Shown in pieces: positions 8,363-16,497 of a stretch of DNA of 64,000 nt. Origin of the DNA: Bacteroidia bacterium. Lineage in GTDB: Bacteria > Bacteroidota > Bacteroidia > 2-12-FULL-35-15. How positions within the stretch are numbered: the stretch's first letter is position 1; the number at the start of each line of letters is the position of its first letter. The notes under the pieces are model-generated. The model did no database searches, had not been told where the DNA came from, and saw nothing but the letters and a program-made list of their open reading frames with translations. The position numbers and the translations under genes are program-made. The stretch is taken from NCBI GenBank assembly GCA_030654175.1, contig JAURXZ010000035.1:62001-126000 (forward strand), in the 5' to 3' direction.

Positions 8363-9754
8363 TTATTTTCTTTTTTTCATTGGAATGCAGTAATTAATTC
8401 CAATATTCAATCCAATTGAAGAATTATATGTACGATTGAAAGATGCAGGAATAATACCATTTCCGGCATAAATATTACGTAAACCAATATCGGTTCTCAA
8501 ACCGGTAGAAATGACAAACAACTGCTTTACTGAAAATTGATATTCAACCCCTAACACCAGGCTATAATTATTTTTCCTGTAACGATCGGTTATTAACCGT
8601 GTTTTATCATTAAATGTTCTAAAAACGGATTTAATATGCCCATATTGTATTCCGGCAATGTAATTCAATGAAACCGGCATCCTATTGGAAAATAAAAATC
8701 TCGTTTCCTTTTTCTTTACCAATAAATTAAATTGAGTATAATTAATTTCAATGTTTTTTTGTATTTGTTTGCCTTCGTTATAGCGCACATAATTCTGCTC
8801 TTGCTTATTGTTTATTGACCATTCGGTTTGGAGTGAATATTTATTTGACAAATCATAACCAAGCAATACGGCATATGCATTACCGAATGATAAACTTGTT
8901 TGATTCAGATTGTTTTTAGTGAAACCATCATAGGTATCATTGTTTAACAGCCATGAATTGGCATAGGTAAATGAGGAACCAATAACCAGATACTTTAAAG
9001 GAGCATTATCTGGTAAATAAGCCAATTCTATAAAACTAACAGCAGAATCTTTTTTTTCCGGAAGAAAAACTTGCACAGGAACAATTGCAGATACCGGAAA
9101 AGAAAGGTAGTTTGGAATGGCAATGGAATCGGAAATATTTTGTTTAATTATTCCATAGGTTGACAAAGCAGTATTTTCTGAGGGAATCAAATCAGGATTA
9201 GTAGTTTTTAAAAATTGCCTGTTATTTTCCTTTTGTTTGGAATTTAAATGCTTATGGGCCGCTTTGACAAAATCTTCAGCCAATAATTTCTCTTTTTGAG
9301 AAGGATCACTTGAAGCTAAACTATTGTGATGATGAACTGTTTCTTTATCATTATTATTATTCACTTCTAAATGAGAAGTAATTTTATTTTTTTGACCTAC
9401 CGTAGTTTTATCGACATTATCGACTTCTAAATGAGAAGAATGATTTATTTTATTAAAAACAGTTTGATTGGAATAGCTGTCCGGATACTGAGTAATTGAA
9501 GGATGTTCTATTAAATCGGTTTGATAATAAAAAAACAAAGTTCCTGTTCCAACCAAAAGGAGAACGATTATCAAATAGGATACATTGGTTAATATTAATT
9601 TCCTGCGGGATTTTTTTCTCAGTTCTAAATTTACTTTTCCCCATACCTCTTCAATATCTAATTCGTTGGAAATATTCTCCCAAATTTCCTTCGGGGGATT
9701 AGCTTCCAATTGATTAAACTTGGTTCGATACCATTCTGACAACTCGCTTTTCAT
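8363..9754 (-). CDS. Anti-sigma-like membrane protein with barrel-like C-terminus
   Basis: The 463-residue protein begins with a charged, probably cytosolic segment of about 50 residues (MKSELSEWYRTKFNQLEANPP, IWENISNELDIEEVWGKV). One membrane helix follows (about 56-78, VSYLIIVLLLVGTGTLFFYY), then a low-complexity linker (80-215) with a duplicated SHLEVxN unit. The C-terminal half (about 235-460) has alternating strands resembling an outer-membrane barrel (LKYLVIGSSFTYANSW, YAVLLGYDLSNKYSLQTEW, YSLVLGVEYQF, SSIGLNIGINY). Its start overlaps the end of the ECF sigma gene by four bases, the usual arrangement for a cognate anti-sigma factor. How one protein could span inner membrane and outer-membrane-like domain is unresolved; the C-terminal part may be periplasmic or envelope-spanning. 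Confidence 0.7.
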   Translation of the reverse strand: MKSELSEWYRTKFNQLEANPPKEIWENISNELDIEEVWGKVNLELRKKSRRKLILTNVSYLIIVLLLVGTGTLFFYYQTDLIEHPSITQYPDSYSNQTVFNKINHSSHLEVDNVDKTTVGQKNKITSHLEVNNNNDKETVHHHNSLASSDPSQKEKLLAEDFVKAAHKHLNSKQKENNRQFLKTTNPDLIPSENTALSTYGIIKQNISDSIAIPNYLSFPVSAIVPVQVFLPEKKDSAVSFIELAYLPDNAPLKYLVIGSSFTYANSWLLNNDTYDGFTKNNLNQTSLSFGNAYAVLLGYDLSNKYSLQTEWSINNKQEQNYVRYNEGKQIQKNIEINYTQFNLLVKKKETRFLFSNRMPVSLNYIAGIQYGHIKSVFRTFNDKTRLITDRYRKNNYSLVLGVEYQFSVKQLFVISTGLRTDIGLRNIYAGNGIIPASFNRTYNSSIGLNIGINYCIPMKKRK

Positions 9755-10311
9755 TTCAATGTTTCGATTATAGGATTGGTAAAATATATCTTACTTAACC
9801 ACCCCTGCAATAATTGTTTTCCTCTTGAAAGTTGTGATTTAGACGTTCCTTCAGAGATATCCATTATCTCAGCAATCTCTTTATGCGTGTATCCTTCAAC
9901 AACATAAAGGTTAAAGATTATCCGGGCACCTTCCGGAAGTTTATGGATTAATACTATTAGCTCCTTTGCTCCCATTGCTTCAAGGATAGAACAATCTGTT
10001 TCGATATCCGGAACGTTTTCAATATTCACCGAATGATGTTCATTTATGCTTTTTCTATAATGGTCAATTGCAGTATTAACAATGATTCTTCTTATCCAAC
10101 CTTCGAAGCTGCCGTCTGTCGTATATTTTTTCAGATTTGTAAAAACCTTAATAAAACCTTCCTGTAAAATATCTTTTGCTTCATCCCTGTCTTTTGCATA
10201 TCCCAGGCAAACGCCATACATTTTTTTTGAAAATTTATGATAAAGTAACTCTTGAGCCTTTCTGTCTTGTTGTATACAATTTCGGATCAACTCCTCGTAT
10301 GAATTTTCCAT
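9751..10311 (-). CDS. ECF-type RNA polymerase sigma factor
   Basis: The 186-residue protein has a sigma-70 region 2 (about residues 10-80: LIRNCIQQDRKAQELLYHKF, YAKDRDEAKDILQEGFIKVF, FEGWIRRIIVNTAIDHYR) and region 4 (about 115-170: LPEGARIIFNLYVVEGYTHKEIAEIMDISEGTSKSQLSRGKQLL, a helix-turn-helix that reads the -35 element). Regions 1 and 3 are missing, which defines the extracytoplasmic-function group. It is coupled by a four-base overlap to the downstream anti-sigma-like gene and lies one base after the upstream lipoprotein gene. The three genes form one operon, which suggests control of an envelope-stress or surface regulon. Confidence 0.93.
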   Translation of the reverse strand: MENSYEELIRNCIQQDRKAQELLYHKFSKKMYGVCLGYAKDRDEAKDILQEGFIKVFTNLKKYTTDGSFEGWIRRIIVNTAIDHYRKSINEHHSVNIENVPDIETDCSILEAMGAKELIVLIHKLPEGARIIFNLYVVEGYTHKEIAEIMDISEGTSKSQLSRGKQLLQGWLSKIYFTNPIIETLK

Positions 10312-10312
10312 G

Positions 10313-11017
10313 TTATTGAAATACAGCTTTTGTGGCTTCCGATATTCTGCTCGAAATAAGATTATAAATTATTGTATTATTAGTTTCGTTGATTACTATA
10401 GTTGATTCACCATCAATAATAGTTTCATCAGCATCATCCAATAAATTTTCTGTTACTGTATCAAACCAATAATTGGGATCAAAAGTAATTTTGCAGGTAG
10501 CAGGTTTATCTTCAATCAAGACTATTTGATCCTGTCCTTCATTTGTTTTCCCGGATACATTAAAATTTTGCCCGGAATGAAATTCAAAAATTATCGGTAT
10601 AGTTTCTGAACTATCTTCCATATAGAAACCGTAAAGTGAAATACTTGGGGATGGATCTTCATCTAATGCCTTAATAGTAAGATTTATTTTATTATAGGTC
10701 CCTTGAGGTATATCATAACTAATTAAAGGTGTAGTTATTCCGTTATTTAAGTTTAAAATCGCCCCGTTTGAAATACTATTAGTAAAATTAACCCCCCCCC
10801 CTTTTTTACGATCACCCGAAAAATCAATCTCTCGGATTTTCATTTCACCTGCAGTGAACTGCAAAAAGTCAGACGATTCACCTGGAGTAATGTAAAATTG
10901 AAAATCAACAGTGGTAGTTTGTTTCCATTTTTTACCACAAGAGTTGAAAACAAGAATAATGATAAGAAATAGAATCTGTAATGTAAAAATCGAAAATCGT
11001 AAAGTTTTATTTTTCAT
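10313..11017 (-). CDS. Lipoprotein with ten-G coding tract
   Basis: The 234-residue product has a lipoprotein signal peptide (FSIFTLQILFLIIILVFNSC, lipid cysteine near residue 27). A soluble beta-rich domain with VDFQFYITPGES, GEMKIREIDFSG, TYNKINLTIKA and a C-terminal TTI/EATKAVF stretch follows. It resembles DUF4382-like lipoproteins, but I cannot assign it firmly. Residues 71-77 (KKGGGVN) are encoded by six A followed by ten G, a homopolymer that could slip and switch the frame. The gene is the first of the sigma/anti-sigma operon, ending one base before the sigma start, so slippage could also affect translation of the regulator. Confidence 0.7.
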   Translation of the reverse strand: MKNKTLRFSIFTLQILFLIIILVFNSCGKKWKQTTTVDFQFYITPGESSDFLQFTAGEMKIREIDFSGDRKKGGGVNFTNSISNGAILNLNNGITTPLISYDIPQGTYNKINLTIKALDEDPSPSISLYGFYMEDSSETIPIIFEFHSGQNFNVSGKTNEGQDQIVLIEDKPATCKITFDPNYWFDTVTENLLDDADETIIDGESTIVINETNNTIIYNLISSRISEATKAVFQ

Positions 11018-11236
11018 TTAAATAGTGCCTTATAACAAAAATTAAATTATCCATATATTCTCTTAGACGAAAAAAATCTACAAAAGGTTGGAAATATCTT
11101 ATTAATTTATTTTTCTGATCTTAATTTTCAGGAATTCGAGGGAGGAAAACTTAAAACCACTTTCTTTAATAACTATGGCAAAATCACGTCAACGGTAATG
11201 TAAACTATTTCACCGTTTTGATTTACATATTTTATC

Positions 11237-11518
11237 TTAATTCGCCTGTTTGGCAGGAAAGTGTTTATCACGCCAAACTTTAATTCTGGCATCTATTGGT
11301 TTTTTAAAAAAGAAATAGGCCCCTACCATTAAAATAACATAAGGGATCGCCATTAAATAAAGTATTCCGGTGTTTAATCCTTCGCCAATAGAACCACCTG
11401 CTGCTAAATCGCTTTCAACCGATGATTTACACATAGCGCACTGAGCAAATATGCTTGTATTGTTAAATAACAACAATAATAACATGGCAAAAAATGAATG
11501 GATTCCTTTGTTTTTCAT
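11237..11518 (-). CDS. Small membrane protein of the oxidase cluster
   Basis: This 93-residue protein has a signal peptide (to about FNNTSIFAQ) and then a CAMCKSSVESD segment, whose CxxC may bind metal or be redox-active in the periplasm. One membrane helix follows (about 50-70, TGILYLMAIPYVILMVGAYFFF), then a basic tail. Short proteins of this form sit at the end of cytochrome oxidase clusters in many Bacteroidota. It lies 13 bases after the DUF420 gene. The role is unknown; help in copper delivery or assembly is inferred only from position and CxxC. Confidence 0.7.
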   Translation of the reverse strand: MKNKGIHSFFAMLLLLLFNNTSIFAQCAMCKSSVESDLAAGGSIGEGLNTGILYLMAIPYVILMVGAYFFFKKPIDARIKVWRDKHFPAKQAN

Positions 11519-11531
11519 TGGGTAAAAAAAA

Positions 11532-12083
11532 TTAAAATATATAGTAAGGTGAAATCATTAAATAAACAACAACACCTGTAATGGTCACATATAACCAGAT
11601 CGGAAAACTCCAACGGGTTAATTTTTTATGTTTATGCAAATATACTTGTCCGCCCGGAAGTTGGGTTTTCAATCCGTAATAAAAAGATAAAAGAATCAGG
11701 GGCAAAACAAAAGCAGCCAATATAATATGGCTGATAAGTATTACCAGATAAGGAGTTCGCAATGGGCTATCTGCTGGAAAAGTCGCCTCTTTTGCTAACC
11801 AGTGATAGGTAATGTATGACAAAAGAAATACGGCTGATAAACAAAAAGAAATAATGTTTAACTTTTTATGAACCGCAATATTTTTTTGCTTGATCATATA
11901 CAACGACAATAAAAGCAAAAGGCTACAAGTGCCGTTTATCATCGCGTTAAGCTTTGGTAACTTGTAAACAAAAGCCGGAATAGTTTCCGGTACAGGCAGT
12001 ATTTTTTTGTTAAGGATGATCACTGCTACGAAAACTATAATGGAGATAACCATTACCAATCTAAATACTAATTTATCATTCAT
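11532..12083 (-). CDS. DUF420 membrane protein, oxidase assembly (CtaM-like)
   Basis: I choose the start at 12083 (MNDKLVFRLVMVISIIVFV) rather than 12131, because the longer version adds a charged lead before the first helix. The 183-residue protein has five predicted membrane segments, with HKKLNIISFCLSAVFLLSYITYHW and LVILISHIILAAFVLPLILLSF carrying conserved-type histidines, and HKKLTRWSFPIWLYVTITGVVVYLM at the end. DUF420 proteins such as Bacillus CtaM are needed for assembly of heme-copper oxidases. It lies between the SCO gene and the small CxxC membrane protein. Confidence 0.88.
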   Translation of the reverse strand: MNDKLVFRLVMVISIIVFVAVIILNKKILPVPETIPAFVYKLPKLNAMINGTCSLLLLLSLYMIKQKNIAVHKKLNIISFCLSAVFLLSYITYHWLAKEATFPADSPLRTPYLVILISHIILAAFVLPLILLSFYYGLKTQLPGGQVYLHKHKKLTRWSFPIWLYVTITGVVVYLMISPYYIF

Positions 12084-12145
12084 TTTTTTGTTCTTTTCCA
12101 GATATTGGATGTTAATTGTGTCCATTATCAATTTCCAATTATCAA

Positions 12146-12823
12146 TTACCCCTTCGGCCTTTTCTTAGCTTCTTCTTTTATCAGGTATTCTGCCATCAAC
12201 ACTTTTATTCCATCAATTAATTTACTTACTTCGGTAATTTTAGTTCCATCGTAAATACCACGAATATGTTTTTCTTTGTCCACCAAAATAAATAACTCAC
12301 TGTGTATAAAATCATCCGGGCCGCCATCACCTTCCAATGCATTTAACAAATATCCGTTTCGTGCTACATCATACAACTGCTTTTTATCTCCTGTAACAAA
12401 ATTCCACATTTTTTGATCTGCATGCACCATATTCGCGTATGCTTTTAATACCGGAACTGAATCATTTTCGGGGTTTACGGTATGCGAGAGTATTTGAACC
12501 ATACCATTTGTATAAGCAAATTTTTCCTGCACGCGAATTAATTCACTCGTCATTTTCGGACAAATAGTTTTACAGGTAGTAAAAAAATAATCGGCCACGT
12601 AAATTTTCCCATCATACGTTTTATCAGAAACAGTATCTCCATTTTGGTTTACAAATTTGAATGAAGGGATGGAATGATAAATAGTGTCTTTTCCGTTATC
12701 AGCAAGTATCTTTTCACCATAGTATGGTAAATGAACAAAACGATGTTTCCCCGTTGTAAGAACTACATAAAGTACAGATGGGAATGTTAACAGAAAAAGC
12801 AGAATGATTAATTTCTTTTTCAC
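12146..12823 (-). CDS. SCO family copper chaperone
   Basis: SCO proteins insert copper into the CuA site of cytochrome c oxidase subunit II or keep its cysteines reduced. I use the GTG start at 12823, giving a signal anchor (KKKLIILLFLLTFPSVLYVVL), because the longer frame to 12865 abuts a terminator hairpin. The thioredoxin-like domain shows DKTYDGKIYVADYFFTTC, then CKTICPKM (CxxxCP copper ligands), LSHTVNPENDS (the conserved histidine region), and FIHSELFILVDKEKHIRGIYDG. The 225-residue length fits the family. It is followed downstream by the DUF420 gene at a 62-base gap. Confidence 0.93.
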   Translation of the reverse strand: MKKKLIILLFLLTFPSVLYVVLTTGKHRFVHLPYYGEKILADNGKDTIYHSIPSFKFVNQNGDTVSDKTYDGKIYVADYFFTTCKTICPKMTSELIRVQEKFAYTNGMVQILSHTVNPENDSVPVLKAYANMVHADQKMWNFVTGDKKQLYDVARNGYLLNALEGDGGPDDFIHSELFILVDKEKHIRGIYDGTKITEVSKLIDGIKVLMAEYLIKEEAKKRPKG

Positions 12824-12866
12824 TATAAGTATTATTAGAGAATTGGTATACAAAAATACAAACAAA

Positions 12867-12895
12867 AATGGCTCTGCAGGAATTGCAGAGCCATT
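12867..12895 (-). terminator. Rho-independent terminator after subunit IV gene
   Basis: A perfect 12-base stem (AATGGCTCTGCA with TGCAGAGCCATT) closes a five-base loop. On the minus strand it lies 24 bases after the subunit IV stop and is followed by TTTTTGTTTGTATTTTTG. It separates the subunit genes from SCO-DUF420 and argues for the internal GTG start of SCO. Confidence 0.8.
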
Positions 12896-12918
12896 AATTA
12901 TTTAATACAAAAACAATT

Positions 12919-13422
12919 TTAATGTTGTGGTTCTGTCCCTTCATGGGCAGGACTTTCATGTTTCTCTCCACCGGCTGAATGATGTCCAGCAGCTGCTGCA
13001 GCATTCAATTCAATTTTCTGCTTCACAATAAGATCGTCCATTTTTTCTTTATTAACGCCACAATAAACAGCTTCCGCAATAATAATATATATTAAATATA
13101 ATATAAATATCAAATAAGGGGCAAGAATACTGTATTTCAATGCCTTTTTTTCATGCCCAAGGTGCATGAAACTAAAAACAATATAAAATGCTTTACCAAT
13201 TGTTAAACCAATAAAAATAACTTTAAGTAAAACAGTTGATGTTCTATCTGCTTCTAAAAGCCCTAATTGGTTTGCGAATGAGCCTATGATAAGCTCCAGG
13301 ATAGTAATGGCTAACATGATCCAAAAAACATTCCATAGTTTTCTGCGTTTAACTTTACCTTCCTCTTCGCTGTGATGAGCCATTAACTCATACTGAGGAT
13401 AATCATCGTGAAATTCTGACAT
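12919..13422 (-). CDS. Cytochrome c oxidase subunit IV-type protein
   Basis: The 167-residue protein has three membrane segments (about 30-50 LWNVFWIMLAITILELIIGSF, 64-88 LLKVIFIGLTIGKAFYIVFSF, 95-115 YSILAPYLIFILYLIYIIIAEAVY) with the FMHLGHEKK motif after the second. This is the prokaryotic subunit IV (CtaF/COX4_pro) pattern, an accessory subunit of the inner-membrane terminal oxidase. The N-terminus is acidic and His-rich and the C-terminus is Ala/His/Glu-rich. The gene follows the larger subunit III gene by 58 bases, and a strong hairpin lies after it. Confidence 0.88.
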   Translation of the reverse strand: MSEFHDDYPQYELMAHHSEEEGKVKRRKLWNVFWIMLAITILELIIGSFANQLGLLEADRTSTVLLKVIFIGLTIGKAFYIVFSFMHLGHEKKALKYSILAPYLIFILYLIYIIIAEAVYCGVNKEKMDDLIVKQKIELNAAAAAGHHSAGGEKHESPAHEGTEPQH

Positions 13423-13480
13423 AATAAATGATATTAAAAATTATAAATCCTAAACTCTAAATCCTAAAACTATCCTTCTA

Positions 13481-14212
13481 TTACAATAAATAAAAGAAAG
13501 TAAATACGAATACCCAAACCAAATCCACAAAATGCCAGTACAAGCCTGTTTTTTCAATCATTTCATAGTGTCCTCGTTTTTCGTAAGTTCCTTTTATTAC
13601 ATTAATAAAAATAATAATATTAATAATTACACCGCTAAATACGTGAAAACCATGGAAGCCTGTAATAAAGAAAAAGAAATTGGCGAACACAGGTAAACCA
13701 TATTCATTTACGGTCATGTTAGCACCGTATATCGTTTTTTCCACCCATTGTCCGTTCTCAAATACGCTGCGTATTGCACCATGATCAGTACCAACAATAA
13801 AATGATACCACTCCCATGCTTGAGAACCTACGAACATTGCCCCACCAATAATGGTCAACAACATCCACATAGTTACTTTCTTTTTATCATTGCGATGCCC
13901 TGCCTCAACAGCTAAAACCATTGTAACAGAACTCATGATGAGAATAAGGGTCATCAAACCCACATAAGCCAAAGGAATATGCCCTTCATAAAAAGGGAAA
14001 TGTGTAAATACGTCACCCGGATTAGGCCATACTTCAGGGTGTTTGTGGCGCATAAAACCATATGCACATAATAATCCTGAAAAGGTTAAAGCATCAGAAA
14101 CAAGGAAAAACCACATAAATATTTTTCCGTAACTAACGCCAAAGGGTGATTTACCACCGCTCCAAGCTGATTCTGAATCTGTTTCTGTTTCTGCAACTGC
14201 GTGATTTGACAT
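13481..14212 (-). CDS. Cytochrome c oxidase subunit III (243 aa)
   Basis: This is a heme-copper oxidase subunit III with about six membrane helices. Typical features are FGVSYGKIFMWFFLVSDALTF (25-45), the long AVEAGHRNDKK loop, and GSQAWEWYHFIVG. The C-terminal motif is FFFITGFHGFHVFSG, ending YWHFVDLVWVFVFTFFYLL. Subunit III stabilises subunit I and supports proton uptake. A 68-base gap separates it from the smaller subunit III paralogue upstream. Subunits I and II are not in the window. Confidence 0.93.
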   Translation of the reverse strand: MSNHAVAETETDSESAWSGGKSPFGVSYGKIFMWFFLVSDALTFSGLLCAYGFMRHKHPEVWPNPGDVFTHFPFYEGHIPLAYVGLMTLILIMSSVTMVLAVEAGHRNDKKKVTMWMLLTIIGGAMFVGSQAWEWYHFIVGTDHGAIRSVFENGQWVEKTIYGANMTVNEYGLPVFANFFFFITGFHGFHVFSGVIINIIIFINVIKGTYEKRGHYEMIEKTGLYWHFVDLVWVFVFTFFYLL

Positions 14213-14280
14213 ACTTTTTTACTGATTATAATTATAACTATTTTTTTTCGGGCACTAATATGCGAAAATTCATTGAAATT

Positions 14281-14865
14281 TTAACGAACAAACAATAAAA
14301 ATAAAAATAAAAATATCCACAGGACATCTAAAAAGTGCCAAAAAATGGCACATAGTCTTATTCCTATTATATCTTCTGAATTATATTTTTGTCTCAGAGC
14401 CTTCACCCATACTACCAATAAAGCAGAAAGGCCGAAAACCAAATGCGCCAAATGCAAGCCTGTTAAAACATATAAATAAGAACCCGAAACGCTACTGCCT
14501 TTACCGGTAAAGAATATATTCTGATCTACTAATTGTCCCCAAGCCTTGTACTGACATATTACAAAGGCTGTTCCTAACAACAAGGTTAATAATGCTCCTG
14601 TCTTAATACTTTTAAAATCATTTTTTTTTGCAGATAACAACGTCCAGTTCATTGTTACACTACTAATAAGAATAATAGCAGTACTGATATAAAATAACTG
14701 TGGTAATTCAAAATGCAGCCAGCCTTGTTTTCCACGACTAACAATATAACCACTTGTTAAGGATCCGAAGATCATGATCATTGCTACAATAGACACCCAT
14801 AGCAATGGAAATGATGACTTTTCGCGGATGATACGTTTTTCTTCTATAAATGATACTGCTTCCAT
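14281..14865 (-). CDS. Second cytochrome c oxidase subunit III (194 aa)
   Basis: A shorter subunit III paralogue with five predicted membrane segments: PLLWVSIVAMIMIFGSLTSGYIVSR, LFYISTAIILISSVTMNW, LLTLLLGTAFVICQYKAWGQL, LYVLTGLHLAHLVFGLSALLVVW and LCAIFWHFLDVLWIFLFLFLLF. The last two carry the family histidine motifs (GLHLAH, FWHFLDVLW). Tandem short and long subunit III genes after ctaB are a common Bacteroidota arrangement. Whether both enter one complex is not known from sequence. Confidence 0.9.
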   Translation of the reverse strand: MEAVSFIEEKRIIREKSSFPLLWVSIVAMIMIFGSLTSGYIVSRGKQGWLHFELPQLFYISTAIILISSVTMNWTLLSAKKNDFKSIKTGALLTLLLGTAFVICQYKAWGQLVDQNIFFTGKGSSVSGSYLYVLTGLHLAHLVFGLSALLVVWVKALRQKYNSEDIIGIRLCAIFWHFLDVLWIFLFLFLLFVR

Positions 14866-14959
14866 GTTTTTTCTAAATCCTTTCTAAAGGATAAGACCTT
14901 TTTAATTAATTGTATTGCCATAAACCCTTCACTTTGAAAGGCCACATAAACCGCTCGTT

Positions 14960-15862
14960 CTATTTACCAATCATCACAGCTAACTGCACAACCGGTAAAT
15001 AAATAAAAGACCCAAACATTAATTTACGTGCTGCTTCTACCGTGCATTCTTTATATAAAGTATATGCCTGGTATGTAAAAAACGCTCCGCAAATAGCTAT
15101 AATAACTGCTGAAATAATTCCCGACATGCCAAATAAAACGGGGAACAAACTAATTGGCAATAAAAACAAGGTATATACCAGTACTTGAAAAGCACTGCTT
15201 TTATCCCTGCCACCCAATGAAGGTAACATGCGAAATCCCGCTTTTTTATAATCTTCGTCCAGTACCCAAGCGATCGCCCAAAAGTGAGGAAACTGCCACA
15301 TAAACTGTACAGCAAATAATATCCAGGCTTGAAAGGTAATTTCACCAAAACCAGAAGTGGTAGCTACATAGCCTAACAATGGCGGAATAGCCCCAGGAAA
15401 GGCACCTACAAAAACAGCAAATGGTGTAACTTGTTTTAAAGGGGTATAAACAACGGTGTATAATATCAAGGCCAACATCCCAAGAACTCCGCTTAGAGGG
15501 TTCATAAACACCCAAAGTATAACAATTCCAGCGCCCCCCATTATAGTTGCTAGTACAAATGCTTCATTTACACTCATCCGATCCTGAGGTAATGGCCTGT
15601 TTTTAGTACGATCCATTAACTTATCAAGATTCCTTTCTATGATCTGATTAAAACCATTGGAAGAGCAGGTAACCAAAAATCCACCTAAAATAAGCAGAAG
15701 TAATTTCCCTACATTCACTTCCTGAGAACCAATAACAAATCCAAAGGCTGCTGATAGCACCACCAAAGAAGCTAAACGCAACTTTATGAATTGTGCATAA
15801 TCGCGTATTTTACTCATTACAGTAATTGGATTTTCAATAGTATTTATGTTTTCGGCAAGCAA
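14960..15862 (-). CDS. ctaB: Heme o synthase (protoheme IX farnesyltransferase)
   Basis: CtaB/CyoE transfers a farnesyl group to heme b to make heme o, a precursor of the oxidase cofactor, in the inner membrane. The 300-residue protein has about eight to nine helices and the two aspartate-rich prenyltransferase regions: NGFNQIIERNLDKLMDRTKNRPLP (about 70-92) and WVLDEDYKKAGFRMLP (about 200-215). It is the first gene of the oxidase cluster. Nothing upstream (15863-16056) encodes subunit I or II. The N-terminal 15 residues before the first hydrophobic stretch are cytosolic, and a start at the internal methionine near residue 16 is possible. Confidence 0.95.
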   Translation of the reverse strand: MLAENINTIENPITVMSKIRDYAQFIKLRLASLVVLSAAFGFVIGSQEVNVGKLLLLILGGFLVTCSSNGFNQIIERNLDKLMDRTKNRPLPQDRMSVNEAFVLATIMGGAGIVILWVFMNPLSGVLGMLALILYTVVYTPLKQVTPFAVFVGAFPGAIPPLLGYVATTSGFGEITFQAWILFAVQFMWQFPHFWAIAWVLDEDYKKAGFRMLPSLGGRDKSSAFQVLVYTLFLLPISLFPVLFGMSGIISAVIIAICGAFFTYQAYTLYKECTVEAARKLMFGSFIYLPVVQLAVMIGK

Positions 15863-16056
15863 ATTTTTAAGCTTTTTATAAGCGGGTACAATTTTACCAA
15901 TTATTATGATAACTTGGAAGCTAAAATTGAAAATTTAGACCATTTCTAAATTATGTAAGATGAATTCCAAAAATAATCTTGACTTGCAAAGGCAATATTA
16001 AAAAAACGGGGACTTTTGTTAAACCGGTTTAGAGGCATTTTTTAACCGAAACAGAT

Positions 16057-16407
16057 CTATTTTTCGCTCTTTAACTTCTTATTTTCCTTGTGTCTTTTAT
16101 TGTCCCGTTTCGTTTTTTTCTCCATGTTTTTTTCAAAGGCTTTTGTAAGATCAACACCTGTTTGGTTGGCCAGGCAAATAACTACAAATAAAACATCGGC
16201 TAATTCATCAGAAAGCTGTTTATCCTTTTCTTTATTTTTAAAAGATTGCTCACCGTATTGGCGGGAAATAATACGGGCTACCTCTCCCACTTCTTCTGTA
16301 AGTATTGCCATATTAGTTAATTCACTGAAATAACGCACACCATGGGTGCTTATCCATTCGTCAACTTTTTTTTGGGCTTCTTTAATTGTTATTTGCTGAT
16401 TGGGCAT
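16057..16407 (-). CDS. MazG-like nucleotide pyrophosphohydrolase
   Basis: The 116-residue protein shows the all-alpha NTP pyrophosphatase motifs: EEVGEVARIISR (about 33-44, EExxE metal ligands) and SDELADVLFVVICLANQ (about 65-81, ExxD). These enzymes hydrolyse non-canonical or damaged nucleoside triphosphates to monophosphates in the cytosol. It is a single-domain form of the RS21-C6/YpjD group rather than full-length MazG. The C-terminal 25 residues are almost entirely lysine, asparagine, arginine and glutamate, unlike the domain itself. It lies downstream of the rplI terminator with a 36-base gap and probably has its own promoter. Confidence 0.9.
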   Translation of the reverse strand: MPNQQITIKEAQKKVDEWISTHGVRYFSELTNMAILTEEVGEVARIISRQYGEQSFKNKEKDKQLSDELADVLFVVICLANQTGVDLTKAFEKNMEKKTKRDNKRHKENKKLKSEK

Positions 16408-16443
16408 TAGTTGTTGGTTGTTGGTTGTTAATTCCTGACAACA

Positions 16444-16477
16444 AAAAAGGCAACTCAGTTTATTGAGTTGCCTTTTT
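16444..16477 (-). terminator. Terminator of the rpsF-rpsR-rplI operon
   Basis: A 14-base perfect stem (AAAAAGGCAACTCA with TGAGTTGCCTTTTT) closes a six-base loop. It lies about 20 bases after the rplI stop on the minus strand and has the T-run expected for intrinsic termination. The A-run on the other side would let it work from both directions. Confidence 0.88.
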
Positions 16478-16497
16478 GTAATCAGTTAAAAGAATAA

